Shown here in pieces: positions 55,001-63,776 of a stretch of DNA of 64,000 nucleotides (position 1 is the first letter of the stretch; each line of letters opens with the position of its first letter). The stretch is from assembly GCA_017562135.1 (NCBI GenBank), contig QEYB01000999.1:62001-126000 (forward strand). Reading direction: 5' to 3'. The stretch is from Dipylidium caninum. Lineage: Eukaryota; Platyhelminthes; Cestoda; Cyclophyllidea; Dipylidiidae. The notes below the pieces were generated by a model, which did no database searches, had not been told where the DNA came from, and was given only the letters and a program-made list of their open reading frames with translations. The position numbers were made by a program, and so were the translations under genes.

Positions 55001-58000
55001 CACATGGGTGTAAGATTGCGGTGCTGAGTACGATCGTTGAAAACTGTCGCCATGGCGTTCGACCTTCTCAACGGGACTAATAATTTTTCGGTGGGATAAA
55101 GCCACAGGGGGTGTGATTTTGATAATCGCCAATGAGGGGAATTAGAAAAACTCTCTAGGTCTTACCCCTTCACCCTTTATTTTTATCATATATAGTCTAT
55201 ATGGTGTGCTCTGATTCACTCGCAAACGGTAACACGAAGGACGTGCCATGTCAGTTCCACCGAGATGTCGCTTTCGCAAGTCATCGCATCATTAGTCGGT
55301 CTCCACACTAGCTCCGATTGGTCGGAGAGAGAAAGTCTTGTCACCGGGGAAATGGAGTTGGATGTGGCGGATGGAGTGACAATGACCATGGAAGTAAGTA
55401 CCTCCCCTCGAGAATTCAGTGAAGCGCTCAAGGAAGGTTTGGCCACTGCCACCAACTCCAATCCCGTCGCATCTTTGCCACCATTGCAAACACATTTGAA
55501 AGCGTCAAGTCAACTGAGGGACGAAAAAAACTCTCTTCGAGGTGACGATTGAGAGGCGTCGTAAAAGGAGTGAGCAAACCGCCATCCAATTGACTCTCCT
55601 GCCACGCGACCCTGCTTGTAAATTTCTCTTCTTAGACCTCCCTTTCCTTGGTCGCGTTTATTGATGAAAACGTCTCCGAGGCTTCGGTCTTACCTCGAAA
55701 GCCAGCGTGAAAGCTAACCAAGGCATCTTGACGCCCTACCAGTCAGTCCTCTCTTTCACCACCTCTCAACCTCCACCGTCACCATACCGAGAACCGTCAT
55801 GACGCAGAGCAGCCAGTCTGCATGATTGCTGCGCGGTAGTGGAGGCGTGCGAAGGTGGAGAGGGTAGACTTTGAGAACGTGGACGAAGCAAGTTGTTTCC
55901 CAGGCTCGAAGCACACATCAGACCCCGACATCGAACATTTCATCAGGTCAAGGTGGCCGGAGGTGGAGGAGAAGCAGACTTTCGGGACAGTGGACCGCGA
56001 CCTCAAAGGCTTTCGTGTCAATCGCTTTACCTCTTTGAATAACTTCTAATCTAGGGCTTATCAACCAACAAAATCATTCGATGCTGTGGTGATATGAAAC
56101 TCCAAACAACACGTAGAAGACTGCCACTTCTTTTCTCCCCATTAACGCTACGGTTTATTGAAAATCGCAACAATCAAGCTAAAGACAGACCTTTGGGACA
56201 TGTCTCTCGATTTTGGTTGAGGAGGAACATGCAGAAACTGCGGAATCGTCCTTTTTCCGTTCTCCTCAGTCCTTTAGCGGAGAGAACACAGTAGACAGTG
56301 GAAATTTCGCCCTGAGGAGATGTGGTTTTTCCAACTTGAGTCATGAAGCCTGGAGGGCACTCATCCCCGAACTCCAGGGGCAAACCCATGTGGCTCGAGT
56401 GATCTGGCAAAAGAAGAAGGAGGGACAATGAGACAAAATCCCCCATTCGTCCGCCAGCCTGCGTCTCTCCATGCACAACAAGGAAGTGCCCACTAGGAGT
56501 GGAAATGGAAGCGCTAACTTGGAAATAGCGTTGGTATCGCTCCCCCCCCCCCCACTACCACCAGTCGAAGTCACCTACGCTTGGCCTTACCGATATGACC
56601 GGAGCCGAAAGCTAAATGTTACACTGAGGGTGCATTGGCGAAACGACCGCTCATCCATTGACACCAAAGAATGTGACATCTTTGTAACCAACCTTGACAC
56701 TCATACCGTGACAGGCCAATGTGGCGCACGTACGCATGCAAAATGGGTGGTGGGAGGTTTGTATATACCCAGAGGCGCCTGACACGTGTAAACAATGGGG
56801 GTAAACTGACTTAGGTCGGCCACATGGAGTGTGGGTGTTCTCGCATGAACGACATCGTCAAGCCTCCGATTTACTTTGGTCCACTACTTTTGTGAATGTG
56901 TGCAAAGACCCACAACAGTCTCGTTTTGATACCTCGACGGGTGCACTTTCTGCGGTTTAGAGTAGATGGGATGTCCAAGACATTTCCTGTTGCATAACAA
57001 GGAGAAGCCAATCGCTGTTGACAACTTAAGAAAAAAGAAAAAGAGGCCTAAAACCAAAAAGAAGGCAGGGAAGTTAAGATTGGTGGACGAGTGAACAGAG
57101 AGACAGGAGGACGGAAGAAGGGACTCAAGGCAGAGAGGAAAATGATACCCTCTGCCATCATTCCCAGCACAAACAGCTTACCACACACATCCACTTTGCA
57201 GGGCGCCTTGCGATACCCAACGGCGGTGTGGTAGGGGATAATCGAGTTGCCGCTGTGGGCAACCGTGGAGACGTAGCACCAAGGTTTGGCCATTCGACCC
57301 TCGGGATTGCGGCAACCTCGAAAATTCGCCACATTTGTATCGAAACTGGAGATTGACGTGCGATTCATTGGTGAGTTGTAGGCTACAAGCAGCAAATGCG
57401 GAGTACCTGGCTTGAAGATGCTTGTACGAATAACCTCCGCCCACGCAACACACACCTTTAGGGAAACGAAAAAATTTATGAGTCTGAAGTACCTTCTACG
57501 TAGTGCTCGCTTATTTTGACAGTATCGTCTTCCCCTCCTTCGTTTATGTGGAGAGAGTAGAGGCACAAGGATAACATATATGGAGAGAGAAATAGATATG
57601 CTGGTGAATTGGTAGCTGGATGGATGAGTTTATGTAAGGTGAATGGTTTGAGGCAAGGTTAGCAAGATCAAAGAAGTTTTTGAATCCGGACAATAGGGGG
57701 GGGGGATAGCTGGAGGTTGGATAGACAGATGCCTGAAATGGCTCCCGGTGAGATTCAGCATCATTTACTGGCCGTGCGTCCGGACATTCTGTGACAGGCC
57801 ACAATTAGCGACGTCGTCTTGGATTGACAGGAATCAAACTCGGACACCCACTTTACCTACGTCTATCGAGACACGTAACTACGCCTCAAATCCCACCAAT
57901 AAGCTAAACAATAAATTATGTACACTTTAACCCCTGGACTTAGTCAACAAAGAGCCTAGACGATGGTGCTTGTCAATTAGGTGCACAATAAAAAATTGTT

Positions 58001-60644
58001 CGTCAAAAAGAGTCTTACCTGACCACTTTCGGTGACACTTGCATCGCCAAGGTACTCCTCCCCGACTCCCTCGTAGCAGTCAATGAGGTGCTCTGCAAAG
58101 ATAAAAAAATAAAAAAATTGCAGTGAGAGCTATTTATTGTTCCCTTCCGTGGGGAATGAGGGCTGGGACAGCAGCTTTTATGAACACTGCGGTCGGAGCG
58201 TTGGATCATCTGGCCAAGTTAAAGTGATTCGTGTTCCATGGGATGGACGATGATGGTGCCCTCAAGACAGGAGGTAATTGCATCCACTGTGGTGCATGAC
58301 CCCAATTTCGGATGTCAGCTATCCAGAGGCCCTAGAGATAGGGCGCCAGAGGGGGTGGGGGCGTCGGACCCTAGAGACAGTCTCTACATGCTCAGCGAAC
58401 CAATGGAAGCATGTTCAAGAGCCAGGCAATATAATGGAGGAAAAAAAATTTTATCGCCCTAATGAGTCTTAACTTCGAAGTCTTTTTGGAAAATGTCGAG
58501 TAGGAGCTTCCTTGGGGGGTCAGAATTGTAAACTTTCGAGAATGGGATAGAGACCGTCACATTTTCGATGCTGTCAAACGACTTCTGGCGCCAGCAGTTA
58601 TGCTCTTGACTACCCGGCGGGTGGAAGGAAGTCGATGCTCGGTCTCACCTTCGCCGACACTACGGCAACCCGCTCTTCGGTACCGGATAGCCAACACCTT
58701 ATTTCCTCTCCTCGCCGTGTCTCGGTCTTTATCAATTTCAATGCACAACCTAAAGTATTTAGTTCAGATTCCTCGTGGTTGAATTTGTTCGACTTTGACT
58801 TAAATACCGTAGGTGTGGATTTCCAACTGTTACACGTCATACTTAAAAAGCTCTTTCAGCTCCACATATCCCAATTCCACAGCATAACGATGGACATACA
58901 CCCAGAGACGAAGGAGAGGAAAGAAAACTGACCGTTGTGGTAAACAAATGTAAGTGGTACACTGCTTCCCCGATTCGATGTCGAGACCTTTTCGCGAGAC
59001 GTTACAGGCCTCATTAAGATGTAGCAAACCGCTTAAATTAGTGGAGAATACACAAAATTCAACGGTCACAGACTGGCGCTTTTGGAAGTGGACAGCCAGA
59101 AGAATCAAATATCCCTCATCTGTTATCGCCTTCCGAGGACTAATAACTTTTAATTTCAAGAAAATATGTCACCTGGAAGGGAAATTTTTCAACTTTCATC
59201 GCAAAATTTTACGGTTATTTTCATGAAGGCAAGGAGTAATCCAACAAGCCTTTACATTTTGGCGCGACCTTCCATTCTCTGCTTTTAATATCGATTTCCG
59301 TTGGTTAGAAGAGTGTCACAGCCACAAAACATTTGTTGCCCGGATGGATGGAGAGAACCTCTTTCGGTAAGGTCTGTGTTCAAGTCATGCGACTCGTATA
59401 GTGGAGTCTATGTGAGCTAGGCCATCCGCCCCTCGCTCCATTTGAAATGAAGAAAAATCACTTCCGAATTAAGTGGATTCAACACATCAGGACACCCAAC
59501 TTCTCACGTGCCCGGTCTCCCACCATTTGTGATCGACAGGACTTCCAGCCACAGAGACATCCCACGCTAGGCATTATGTCAAGATTTCCACAGAACTAAT
59601 AATTTGACGTACAATGGGAACGTCCGATTCCCTTTGCCGATACTCTCAACTGCCGACTGGTTATGTCAAGAGGAGAGAAAAAGGGGCCAGACTGTAGGAT
59701 AAAGTGGCGTTGCGGGAGGAAGTGGGGTCAGAGTGATACCAGTAGGGAAGAGAAAACCACCGATTGCAACCTAGTAAGTGAGCCATTCAACCACACTCTA
59801 TGTCCGAATTTATGCGATTTGTTTGTATTCGGAAGACGTGGAGCAAATGCAGGAGAGTTGATCGACAAATTTTAGATGGATCGTAGTGGAGGAGTGGGCC
59901 GACGAATTAATGAGTTAAGGGTTGAATGAGTCCATTTGCACTGAATGGGGGTGGAAGAAGGCTACACTTGTCACAACGGTCTGGAGAAAAATTGTAGCCA
60001 CTAATCTTCCCCACGTACGTCTGTCTGGGTTTCGCCTGGGTTTCGCGCATTTCTTTTGCTTTCTCTTCGTCCGTTTTCTTAGTAAATAGTCATTAAACCG
60101 CAAAAATTAAGCGTCACACGTGCCTATAACAAACCAACTCCCATCCGCTCGTAAGGACGAGGAGATGGCGATGGAATCCAGAGAATTATGACAATGTTGA
60201 CACGACAAGCCAGATCTGTGAAAGCATCCAATTGACTACACTTGTCAATTCAAAGCTACAAATTTTGTCCAAATTCCTTTAGACGGTGGCACGAGATTCA
60301 CGAAAAGGAGGGGAAAAAAGCAGGCGAAACTTACCACAATGTGGAATTGCACAAGTCCCGTCTTTGGACTTTGTCACCATACACCACGGACCGCGCGGAT
60401 CATCGTCCGGATTGCGACAGTAATTTGACTGCTCCTTCAACACTGAGGCATTCCAACTGCTGCGTAGATGCAGGTGAGTTAACTCACTCCATGGGAGACA
60501 CGGTTCACCCGCTGCCGTATGATTCTGCGTCCCGTTGTAGGGTGGTCCACTCTGAGTGTAGCAATTCATTGTCGAAGTGTGCACAGCACCAGAGAAGAGG
60601 ACGGTAAGGATGAGGAGAGGAAGGCAAACCTCTGCTGGCGCCAT
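42976..60644 (-). CDS. Kringle-ApeC(x7)-EGF-transmembrane protein, about 30 exons
   Basis: A single minus-strand gene, from ATG 60644 to about 43.0 kb. Domain order: signal peptide, kringle 1, kringle 2, seven ApeC modules, two EGF-like domains, a Cys-poor region, a transmembrane helix and a short cytoplasmic tail. Exons with agreeing phases: 60335-60644, 58019-58092, 57182-57455, 56191-56403, 54443-54925, 53910-54225, 53158-53254, 52919-53102, 52611-52781, 52355-52484, 51950-52122, 50242-50425, 49991-50120, 49945 down to about 49645, 49440-49552, 49207-49372, 48847-49129, 48460-48674, 47913-48272, 47411-47568, 46658-47093, 44946-45140, 44008-44204 and 43218-43355. ApeC is the C-terminal domain of apextrin, found in aquatic-invertebrate immune and adhesion proteins, some of which bind bacterial wall components. 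Topology implies a cell-surface protein with a very large ectodomain, roughly 1800 residues. Ligand and role are unknown. Two exons carry indels and a few boundaries remain open, so the complete product cannot be read without correction. Confidence 0.85.
43218..43355 (-). CDS. Transmembrane helix exon
   Basis: A 138-nt phase-0 exon with good sites (acceptor cacctag, donor gtaaga on the minus strand) encodes a strongly hydrophobic helix, AIAISVAIILLIFLIIGLF, followed at once by the basic stop-transfer SLKRIKPDF. This makes the protein a single-pass type I membrane protein with its modules outside. Confidence 0.88.
43439..43886 (-). CDS. Membrane-proximal exons, boundaries uncertain
   Basis: An exon from 43886 (acceptor ctgttag) stays open with FLAIYLKLLKTCDE and ends at about 43720 (gtgaac) or 43708 (gtaagt). 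A second, about 43439-43541, leads in phase 0 into the transmembrane exon with HCCNLKYIP. The phases between these two exons do not agree, so a base may be missing or extra. The region forms the stalk between the EGF pair and the helix. Confidence 0.45.
44008..45140 (-). CDS. Two EGF-like domains (exons 26-27)
   Basis: Exon 44946-45140 begins GECGCAENAFC and runs through KRFSCKCKKGHFGDGVRVC, a complete EGF pattern. A second domain starts with DACANLCHKHAEC and is finished by exon 44008-44204 with TCVCVPGTIEDGEKC. The phase-1 introns on both sides are typical of shuffled EGF exons. After the second EGF comes a mostly non-repetitive region with three more Cys, leading to the membrane. Confidence 0.85.
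45379..47045 (-). CDS. ApeC module 7 (exons 23-25), partly unresolved frame
   Basis: Exon 46658-47093 carries the first motif (TWPTIDG...FSCPTGF), VMLHFCQRNS and the second, AWPKGDYCVIVNGAICPP, and ends in phase 1. The next exon (about 45917-46176) has VTYYSVCCREDKQLLVDLP, but the frame entering at the acceptor (ttttag) differs from that of the twin-Cys strand, so an indel or short intron is missing. The last exon (about 45650 to 45379) has the closing VMTLCYYHQM followed by a Ser/Thr/Glu-rich linker, and ends in phase 1 (GGCTG|gtgagt). Confidence 0.7.
47050..48272 (-). CDS. ApeC module 6 (exons 21-23)
   Basis: Exon 47913-48272 is one 360-nt exon with AWPMGSYALL, LACPPGF, LHTCERNSS and DWPPGNYCVLM...RTCPQ. 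Exon 47411-47568 has ELCCHTASS, VRLPFIGDFFLMG and ELTCLPIENTH. The closing strand (VEKYVILLF) lies at the start of exon 46658-47093. The normal final Cys-Tyr-Tyr has lost its Cys. Confidence 0.9.
48460..49552 (-). CDS. ApeC module 5 (exons 17-20), the most canonical copy
   Basis: Exons 49440-49552, 49207-49372, 48847-49129 and 48460-48674 join with perfect phases (1, 0, 1, 2, 1). They carry every ApeC landmark: WPVDNYAIPQPVTGCPSEF, LSYCHREI, LPPGHYCVLL...RRCPA, GFTAGS, DLPTG, YMFCCRADS, GPFYLYR, EMCQEIAGLRATEEYICMD and the final INLCYYES. This copy is the best anchor for a profile search. Confidence 0.93.
49643..50425 (-). CDS. ApeC module 4 (exons 14-16)
   Basis: Exon 50242-50425 has KELCYAEV and the second motif YLDYCVVALATCPNE, ending in phase 1. 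Exon 49991-50120 starts DFEVVSAFPY and has the twin-Cys YIVCCVKQ. A 45-nt intron (49946-49990, gtaaca...gtgaag) restores the frame into TWPVRQNS, KACPEFEQF and the closing AIFCEYQNE. Module 4 is the most diverged of the array: the Pro-Phe-Tyr-Leu strand is barely recognisable. The donor after FCEYQNE (49643-49647) is ambiguous because of a GT repeat. Confidence 0.72.
50642..52720 (-). CDS. ApeC module 3 (exons 8-13), one-base indel near 51.99 kb
   Basis: The module opens in exon 8 (DWVPGDH). Exon 52355-52484 has VLALCKYSQP. Exon 51950-52122 carries the second motif, PSGSYCFYRTAKVCPP, but the frame entering the exon and the frame of this motif differ by one base; no AG lies between, so an indel in the C-run near 51994-51998 is the likely cause. 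The next exon runs to 51027 with SGFETNGVDG, ELCCQSEES, PFALPAL and TCQSFIGF; its upstream limit (about 51400) is unresolved. A 41-nt intron (50986-51026) leads to 50985, followed by NITICLDVD. That frame stays open to about 50671 and probably starts module 4 with STCPFLSF. Confidence 0.7.
52640..54225 (-). CDS. ApeC module 2 (exons 6-8), one-base indel in exon 6
   Basis: Exon 6 (53910-54225) has GKTCPPHF, FILCKPEG, LPEGNQCFIS, an acidic insert with DDDDTEDD and then YHCPS. Exon 7 is split by a 55-nt intron (53103-53157): 53158-53254 has GFDLSELRW and YFCCRRNAK, while 52919-53102 has PFYLRS and GGCPDYSD. Exon 8 (52611-52781) closes the module with SLCEYSTDW. In exon 6 the frame changes at a T5 run (54135-54139 on the minus strand). 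Entry and exit phases both require one T fewer. The last exon-7 donor is uncertain, either ATA|gttatc or a gt 30 nt further on. Confidence 0.78.
54443..56403 (-). CDS. ApeC module 1 (exons 4-5)
   Basis: Exon 4 (56191-56403) has the first Cys-Pro motif (GDECPPGF), VYCVLSAKG and the second motif RSFCMF...ETCPK. Its donor is the less usual gtctgt. Exon 5 (54443-54925) resumes with GFDMKRT and carries the twin-Cys SLCCTNG, the later ERCPPVNG and the closing ICTYYED. The sequence follows the ApeC cysteine order: CP-F, C, WPxGxYC, CP-GF, CC, C and CxYY. Here the second motif has lost its Trp-Pro. The intron between the two exons (1.27 kb) contains one arm of the inverted repeat. Confidence 0.85.
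55242..55686 (+). repeat. Inverted repeat, left arm (445 bp)
   Basis: This 445-bp stretch recurs in reverse at 61228-61672 and appears identical: both open frames within it (95 and 67 residues) are the same in the two copies. Just outside, similarity continues but with mismatches (for example cggtaacacgaagg against cgataacacaaagg), so the perfect core sits in an older, diverged duplication. This arm lies in the intron between the two exons of ApeC module 1. No terminal inverted repeats or target-site duplications were seen. Confidence 0.9.
56542..56553. repeat. Poly-C run
   Basis: Twelve consecutive C lie in the intron between kringle 2 and ApeC module 1. Confidence 0.8.
57182..58092 (-). 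CDS. Exons 2-3: kringle 2
   Basis: Exon 2 (58019-58092) encodes the kringle start DCYEGVGEEYLGDASVTESG. Exon 3 (57182-57455) encodes VCVAWAEV, RGCRNPEG, KPWCYV and the final CKVDVC. Together they supply the six kringle cysteines. Phases (1 in, 0 between, 1 out) agree with the flanking exons. The middle of the domain is about 20 residues longer than a standard kringle. Confidence 0.92.
60335..60644 (-). CDS. Exon 1: signal peptide and kringle 1
   Basis: ATG at 60644 begins a hydrophobic signal sequence (CLPLLILTVLFSGAV), cleaved probably near residue 24. A complete kringle follows, with six Cys at residues 28, 49, 76, 88, 98 and 103, and the hallmark NYCRNPD and GPWC motifs. The exon ends in phase 1 at ATTGTG|gtaagt. 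Kringles are disulfide-stabilised binding modules found in coagulation proteases and receptors; no protease domain follows here. Confidence 0.92.
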
Positions 60645-61221
60645 CGTGTGGGGCTAATGAATAGTGAAGCCTCGTCGATTCTGTTACCTACTAGTGTGCA
60701 TGCAAGATGTTTATTCAACGGCCAATAGGCGCTTGTTAGGCTGTTTGAGTGCGTATGTGTATATTGTGTGGACGGCAAAAGGAAGAAAGGATGACAACAA
60801 GGCCGATGATTGGGTGTATATATGTGGACCCGGAGTAACCAACACTTCGTGAACGAAATCCTCGTCACCCCCACACCTACCGACGCACGTTCACGGGTAG
60901 AGGGAAATGAGGACAGGACGCCATCAAGCTACGATGATCCAATCTCACCGTGAGAAAAAAACAGGAGACTAACTTTAGATGGAGGAAGAATAAAGCACCT
61001 GCAAAATATGTAGACCGCTAGAAATGCCACTTCTCTAACAGTAAACTGAAGTTTGAAGAGATAGAACAACTAAAATTAGCACTAAACATGAAATAGTTCG
61101 AACAAGGCTAAAGCGTGGGACTAGTATCAGGCGGATGGTGCGCTAGTGGTAAGGGTGCCAGAAACTACAAGACAGTCTAGGAGCTTCTATTAACTCGGCA
61201 GAGACGGTGAAAGTGGAAAGG
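60645..61221. promoter_or_regulatory. Upstream region of the kringle/ApeC gene
   Basis: This region sits between the start codon at 60644 and the right arm of the inverted repeat, so it should contain the 5' untranslated region and the promoter. No TATA element or spliced-leader acceptor stands out convincingly. Confidence 0.3.
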
Positions 61222-61227
61222 TAAGAT

Positions 61228-61672
61228 CGAAGCCTCGGAGACGTTTTCATCAATAAACGCGACCAAGGAAAGGGAGGTCTAAGAAGAGAAATTTACAAGC
61301 AGGGTCGCGTGGCAGGAGAGTCAATTGGATGGCGGTTTGCTCACTCCTTTTACGACGCCTCTCAATCGTCACCTCGAAGAGAGTTTTTTTCGTCCCTCAG
61401 TTGACTTGACGCTTTCAAATGTGTTTGCAATGGTGGCAAAGATGCGACGGGATTGGAGTTGGTGGCAGTGGCCAAACCTTCCTTGAGCGCTTCACTGAAT
61501 TCTCGAGGGGAGGTACTTACTTCCATGGTCATTGTCACTCCATCCGCCACATCCAACTCCATTTCCCCGGTGACAAGACTTTCTCTCTCCGACCAATCGG
61601 AGCTAGTGTGGAGACCGACTAATGATGCGATGACTTGCGAAAGCGACATCTCGGTGGAACTGACATGGCACG
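61228..61672 (-). repeat. Inverted repeat, right arm (445 bp)
   Basis: This is the reverse-oriented copy of 55242-55686, ending about 580 bp upstream of the start codon of the kringle/ApeC gene. A tRNA A-box-like string (GGTGCGCTAGTGGTAAGG) lies just outside at about 61139-61156, but it is not shared with the other arm. The internal 95-residue frame is preserved in both arms, which simply follows from their identity and is not proof of coding. Confidence 0.9.
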
Positions 61673-61889
61673 CCCTTTGTGTTATCGCTTCACGAGGAAC
61701 TTGGACGGATGGACTAACGGGTAAAATGGTTCAATTTGCTATAATAAAAATTTTGAAACGCAAAAATTGCGAACTAAGCTCCTTCAAAGTATCTCACCCA
61801 GCAGCCTATTTTCTTTCATTAAGAACTTTTCTTACTTCACTTTACGCCTTTATCGTTAAACTAATCTTTATGGATATGGAAGATCCACG

Positions 61890-62471
61890 TTGCTGTCTCG
61901 CGCCGTCCCACTTTTTGTAGTTAAAATCGTCGAGTATTCCCCAAAGTTTGTGGCCCGAACACATTCAACTGGCGTTTGGGCTCTCCCGGGTGAAGTACTT
62001 AGCATGAATAATAGTGAGTCCGAGCTTTCGATTAGGCCTGTTTTGAATGTCGCACAATTTCCTCTTGGAAAAGGTCTCAGCCCTTTTTTAAAGGAGATTG
62101 GGTTGAATAAAAAACCGACCCTACCCTATCGGTCTGTTTGCAAGTCTCTTGGTCTCCTCGAGTCAGAAGAACATCAAGAGTGGTTACCTTTCTATACATC
62201 GGTTGGAGCGAAGTGTCCTCGTACCATTGTGCACGTAGAAACATGCCAGCCAGCCATAAAGGTAGGAAAGCGAAACCCATTCTTCGCATCGCAATTGTAC
62301 CCACGTGTCCCTTTCCGAGGAAAGAGAGAAGCGACTAGTGGTCTTGAGTTGTTTTTCTATTTTCAGCACTGTTCTCCATCTTTGAACTTCACAGAACTAC
62401 TTGAACTCGACGCTTCTCCTCGCAATACACGGCGCCACGTTGATTACTGCTCCACGTTACGCGTCCTATGA
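61890..62471 (+). CDS. Unidentified open frame, 193 residues
   Basis: A plus frame with ATG at 61890 stays open for 193 codons. It has no signal peptide, domain motif or repeated Cys pattern that I recognise, and no clear splice partners. It may be an exon of an unknown gene or a chance open frame; its neighbours on both sides are on the other strand. Confidence 0.2.
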   Translation: MLSRAVPLFVVKIVEYSPKFVARTHSTGVWALPGEVLSMNNSESELSIRPVLNVAQFPLGKGLSPFLKEIGLNKKPTLPYRSVCKSLGLLESEEHQEWLPFYTSVGAKCPRTIVHVETCQPAIKVGKRNPFFASQLYPRVPFRGKREATSGLELFFYFQHCSPSLNFTELLELDASPRNTRRHVDYCSTLRVL

Positions 62472-63086
62472 GGTTGCGCTGGTCAACTTTGTCGAGGCCT
62501 CAAGTTCCTGATTAATACAGCGAATATCGGTGTGTACAATACAAGTGACTGGAGAATTAGACACGATAATCCCATGCCGCACTGCCGATAGTTTGTAAAC
62601 ACACACACGAGGCGGATAAACTTAGGTGGTATTAGTCCGAGTCGTTGTGTGGTTTTGTTTACTCCCGTTCGCTCGCTCTCGCGATGCACGCTGAATGTGC
62701 GGCCTGACCCCAAGCAGTTCGATACTACTTATGCAGGTTCTGCGTAAATAATGCTTCGTGTCATTAGCGTCCCCACGCCGACCTCATTGATGGGTATAAC
62801 AATGTGGTTAATTGACCGAGAACCACTGCTGGTAGCCTGCTTGGAAAGTCTCTACTGCATTTTACCATTTGCCTCAGTAGAGGCGAAGAAATTGTCGGAT
62901 TGAACTACCCAGCGACTGCACTTGGTAATCCGCAGAAGCACGCTAAAGTGACAACGCAAACCAGCGTACGTGACCACTTTACCAGTTTGTCCACCAAGTT
63001 AAACGGTATACTTAATTTAATTCAGTGGTCGTAACAGTAAGAAGTGTGTTATGGTGGATCACCGGAAAGGACCCCTCTAATAGATT
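62472..63086. other. 3' flank of the CAP gene, nothing identified
   Basis: No gene or repeat was recognised. It should contain the 3' untranslated region of the CAP gene on the minus strand. Confidence 0.4.
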
Positions 63087-63776
63087 TCACGTTAACACAG
63101 TCACAAGAAGGTCCAAGAGAAGAACACTGTATAGTGGATTAAGGGAACAGGCAGACTTCTTTACCGTGTACTTTTCCAATGTTTGCAAGATCCACGGTTC
63201 CTCGTCTCTCATGTAGATGCCTCGTCTCGTCAAGAGCTCATACGGTCTGCGCTCCGAGTAATTGCCCGAAGGAGAGTACACACACACAAGGACATGACGC
63301 CTCGTGCCCTGATCACATACGTGTGTTTCACAGCCCAAATTCATAGTGTCTGCCCAAATCACCTGTCTATACTGGCCACAGGGCCCATCACCGCAGGTGA
63401 GCAGGCCCTCATCAGTGGTGTCTACTTTATGTTCCCACATGTTAAAGAGAAGAGTTACAGACGGCGGAACCTCGTCGAACTCGTCATTGTCCACGGAAGC
63501 GAACATCGCAATATTGAGACCGAGGAGAGCCAGAGCCCTTTCCTCTGGAATGGCTGGATCGGGCGCTCCCCATGAGCACTGTTTTGCCCACCTACTGGCA
63601 AGACTTTCAAGGTCGGTGGACCAAGTGAGGAGTTTCATATTGGCCGCGGGCGGAACAACATTGGCTCTGGCCGTGACGTGAAGGAAAAGAAGCATTTCAC
63701 GATCAGCGTTTGAAATAGCGTGGAAGGGGAAGGGAAAAAGTGTGAGAATGATGGGGAAAAGTAGATTCGATGTCAT
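63087..63776 (-). CDS. CAP/SCP-TAPS domain protein (venom-allergen-like), single exon
   Basis: 229 residues without introns. Residues 1 to about 20 form a signal peptide (MTSNLLFPIILTLFPFPFHA). The CAP fold is shown by the helix TWSTDLESLASRWAKQCSW, by the CAP1 motif GPCGQYRQVIWADT and by the CAP2 motif VCVYSPSGNYSERRPY. The canonical His of CAP1 (GHYTQ) is Gln here and the first His of the usual tetrad is also missing, so divalent-metal binding typical of the family is doubtful. The C-terminus is hydrophobic (LNPLYSVLLLDLLVTVLT) with no basic residues after it, which suggests GPI anchoring or membrane retention rather than free secretion. In flatworms CAP proteins are secreted or tegument-associated and often expanded. 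The frame is intact. Confidence 0.9.
   Translation of the reverse strand: MTSNLLFPIILTLFPFPFHAISNADREMLLFLHVTARANVVPPAANMKLLTWSTDLESLASRWAKQCSWGAPDPAIPEERALALLGLNIAMFASVDNDEFDEVPPSVTLLFNMWEHKVDTTDEGLLTCGDGPCGQYRQVIWADTMNLGCETHVCDQGTRRHVLVCVYSPSGNYSERRPYELLTRRGIYMRDEEPWILQTLEKYTVKKSACSLNPLYSVLLLDLLVTVLT

Noticed and set aside
55265..55552. 95-residue open frame, duplicated at 61362-61649
   Set aside because: Its conservation is explained by the DNA identity of the inverted repeat. The opposite-strand frame is equally conserved, and there is no start context, splice partner or domain.
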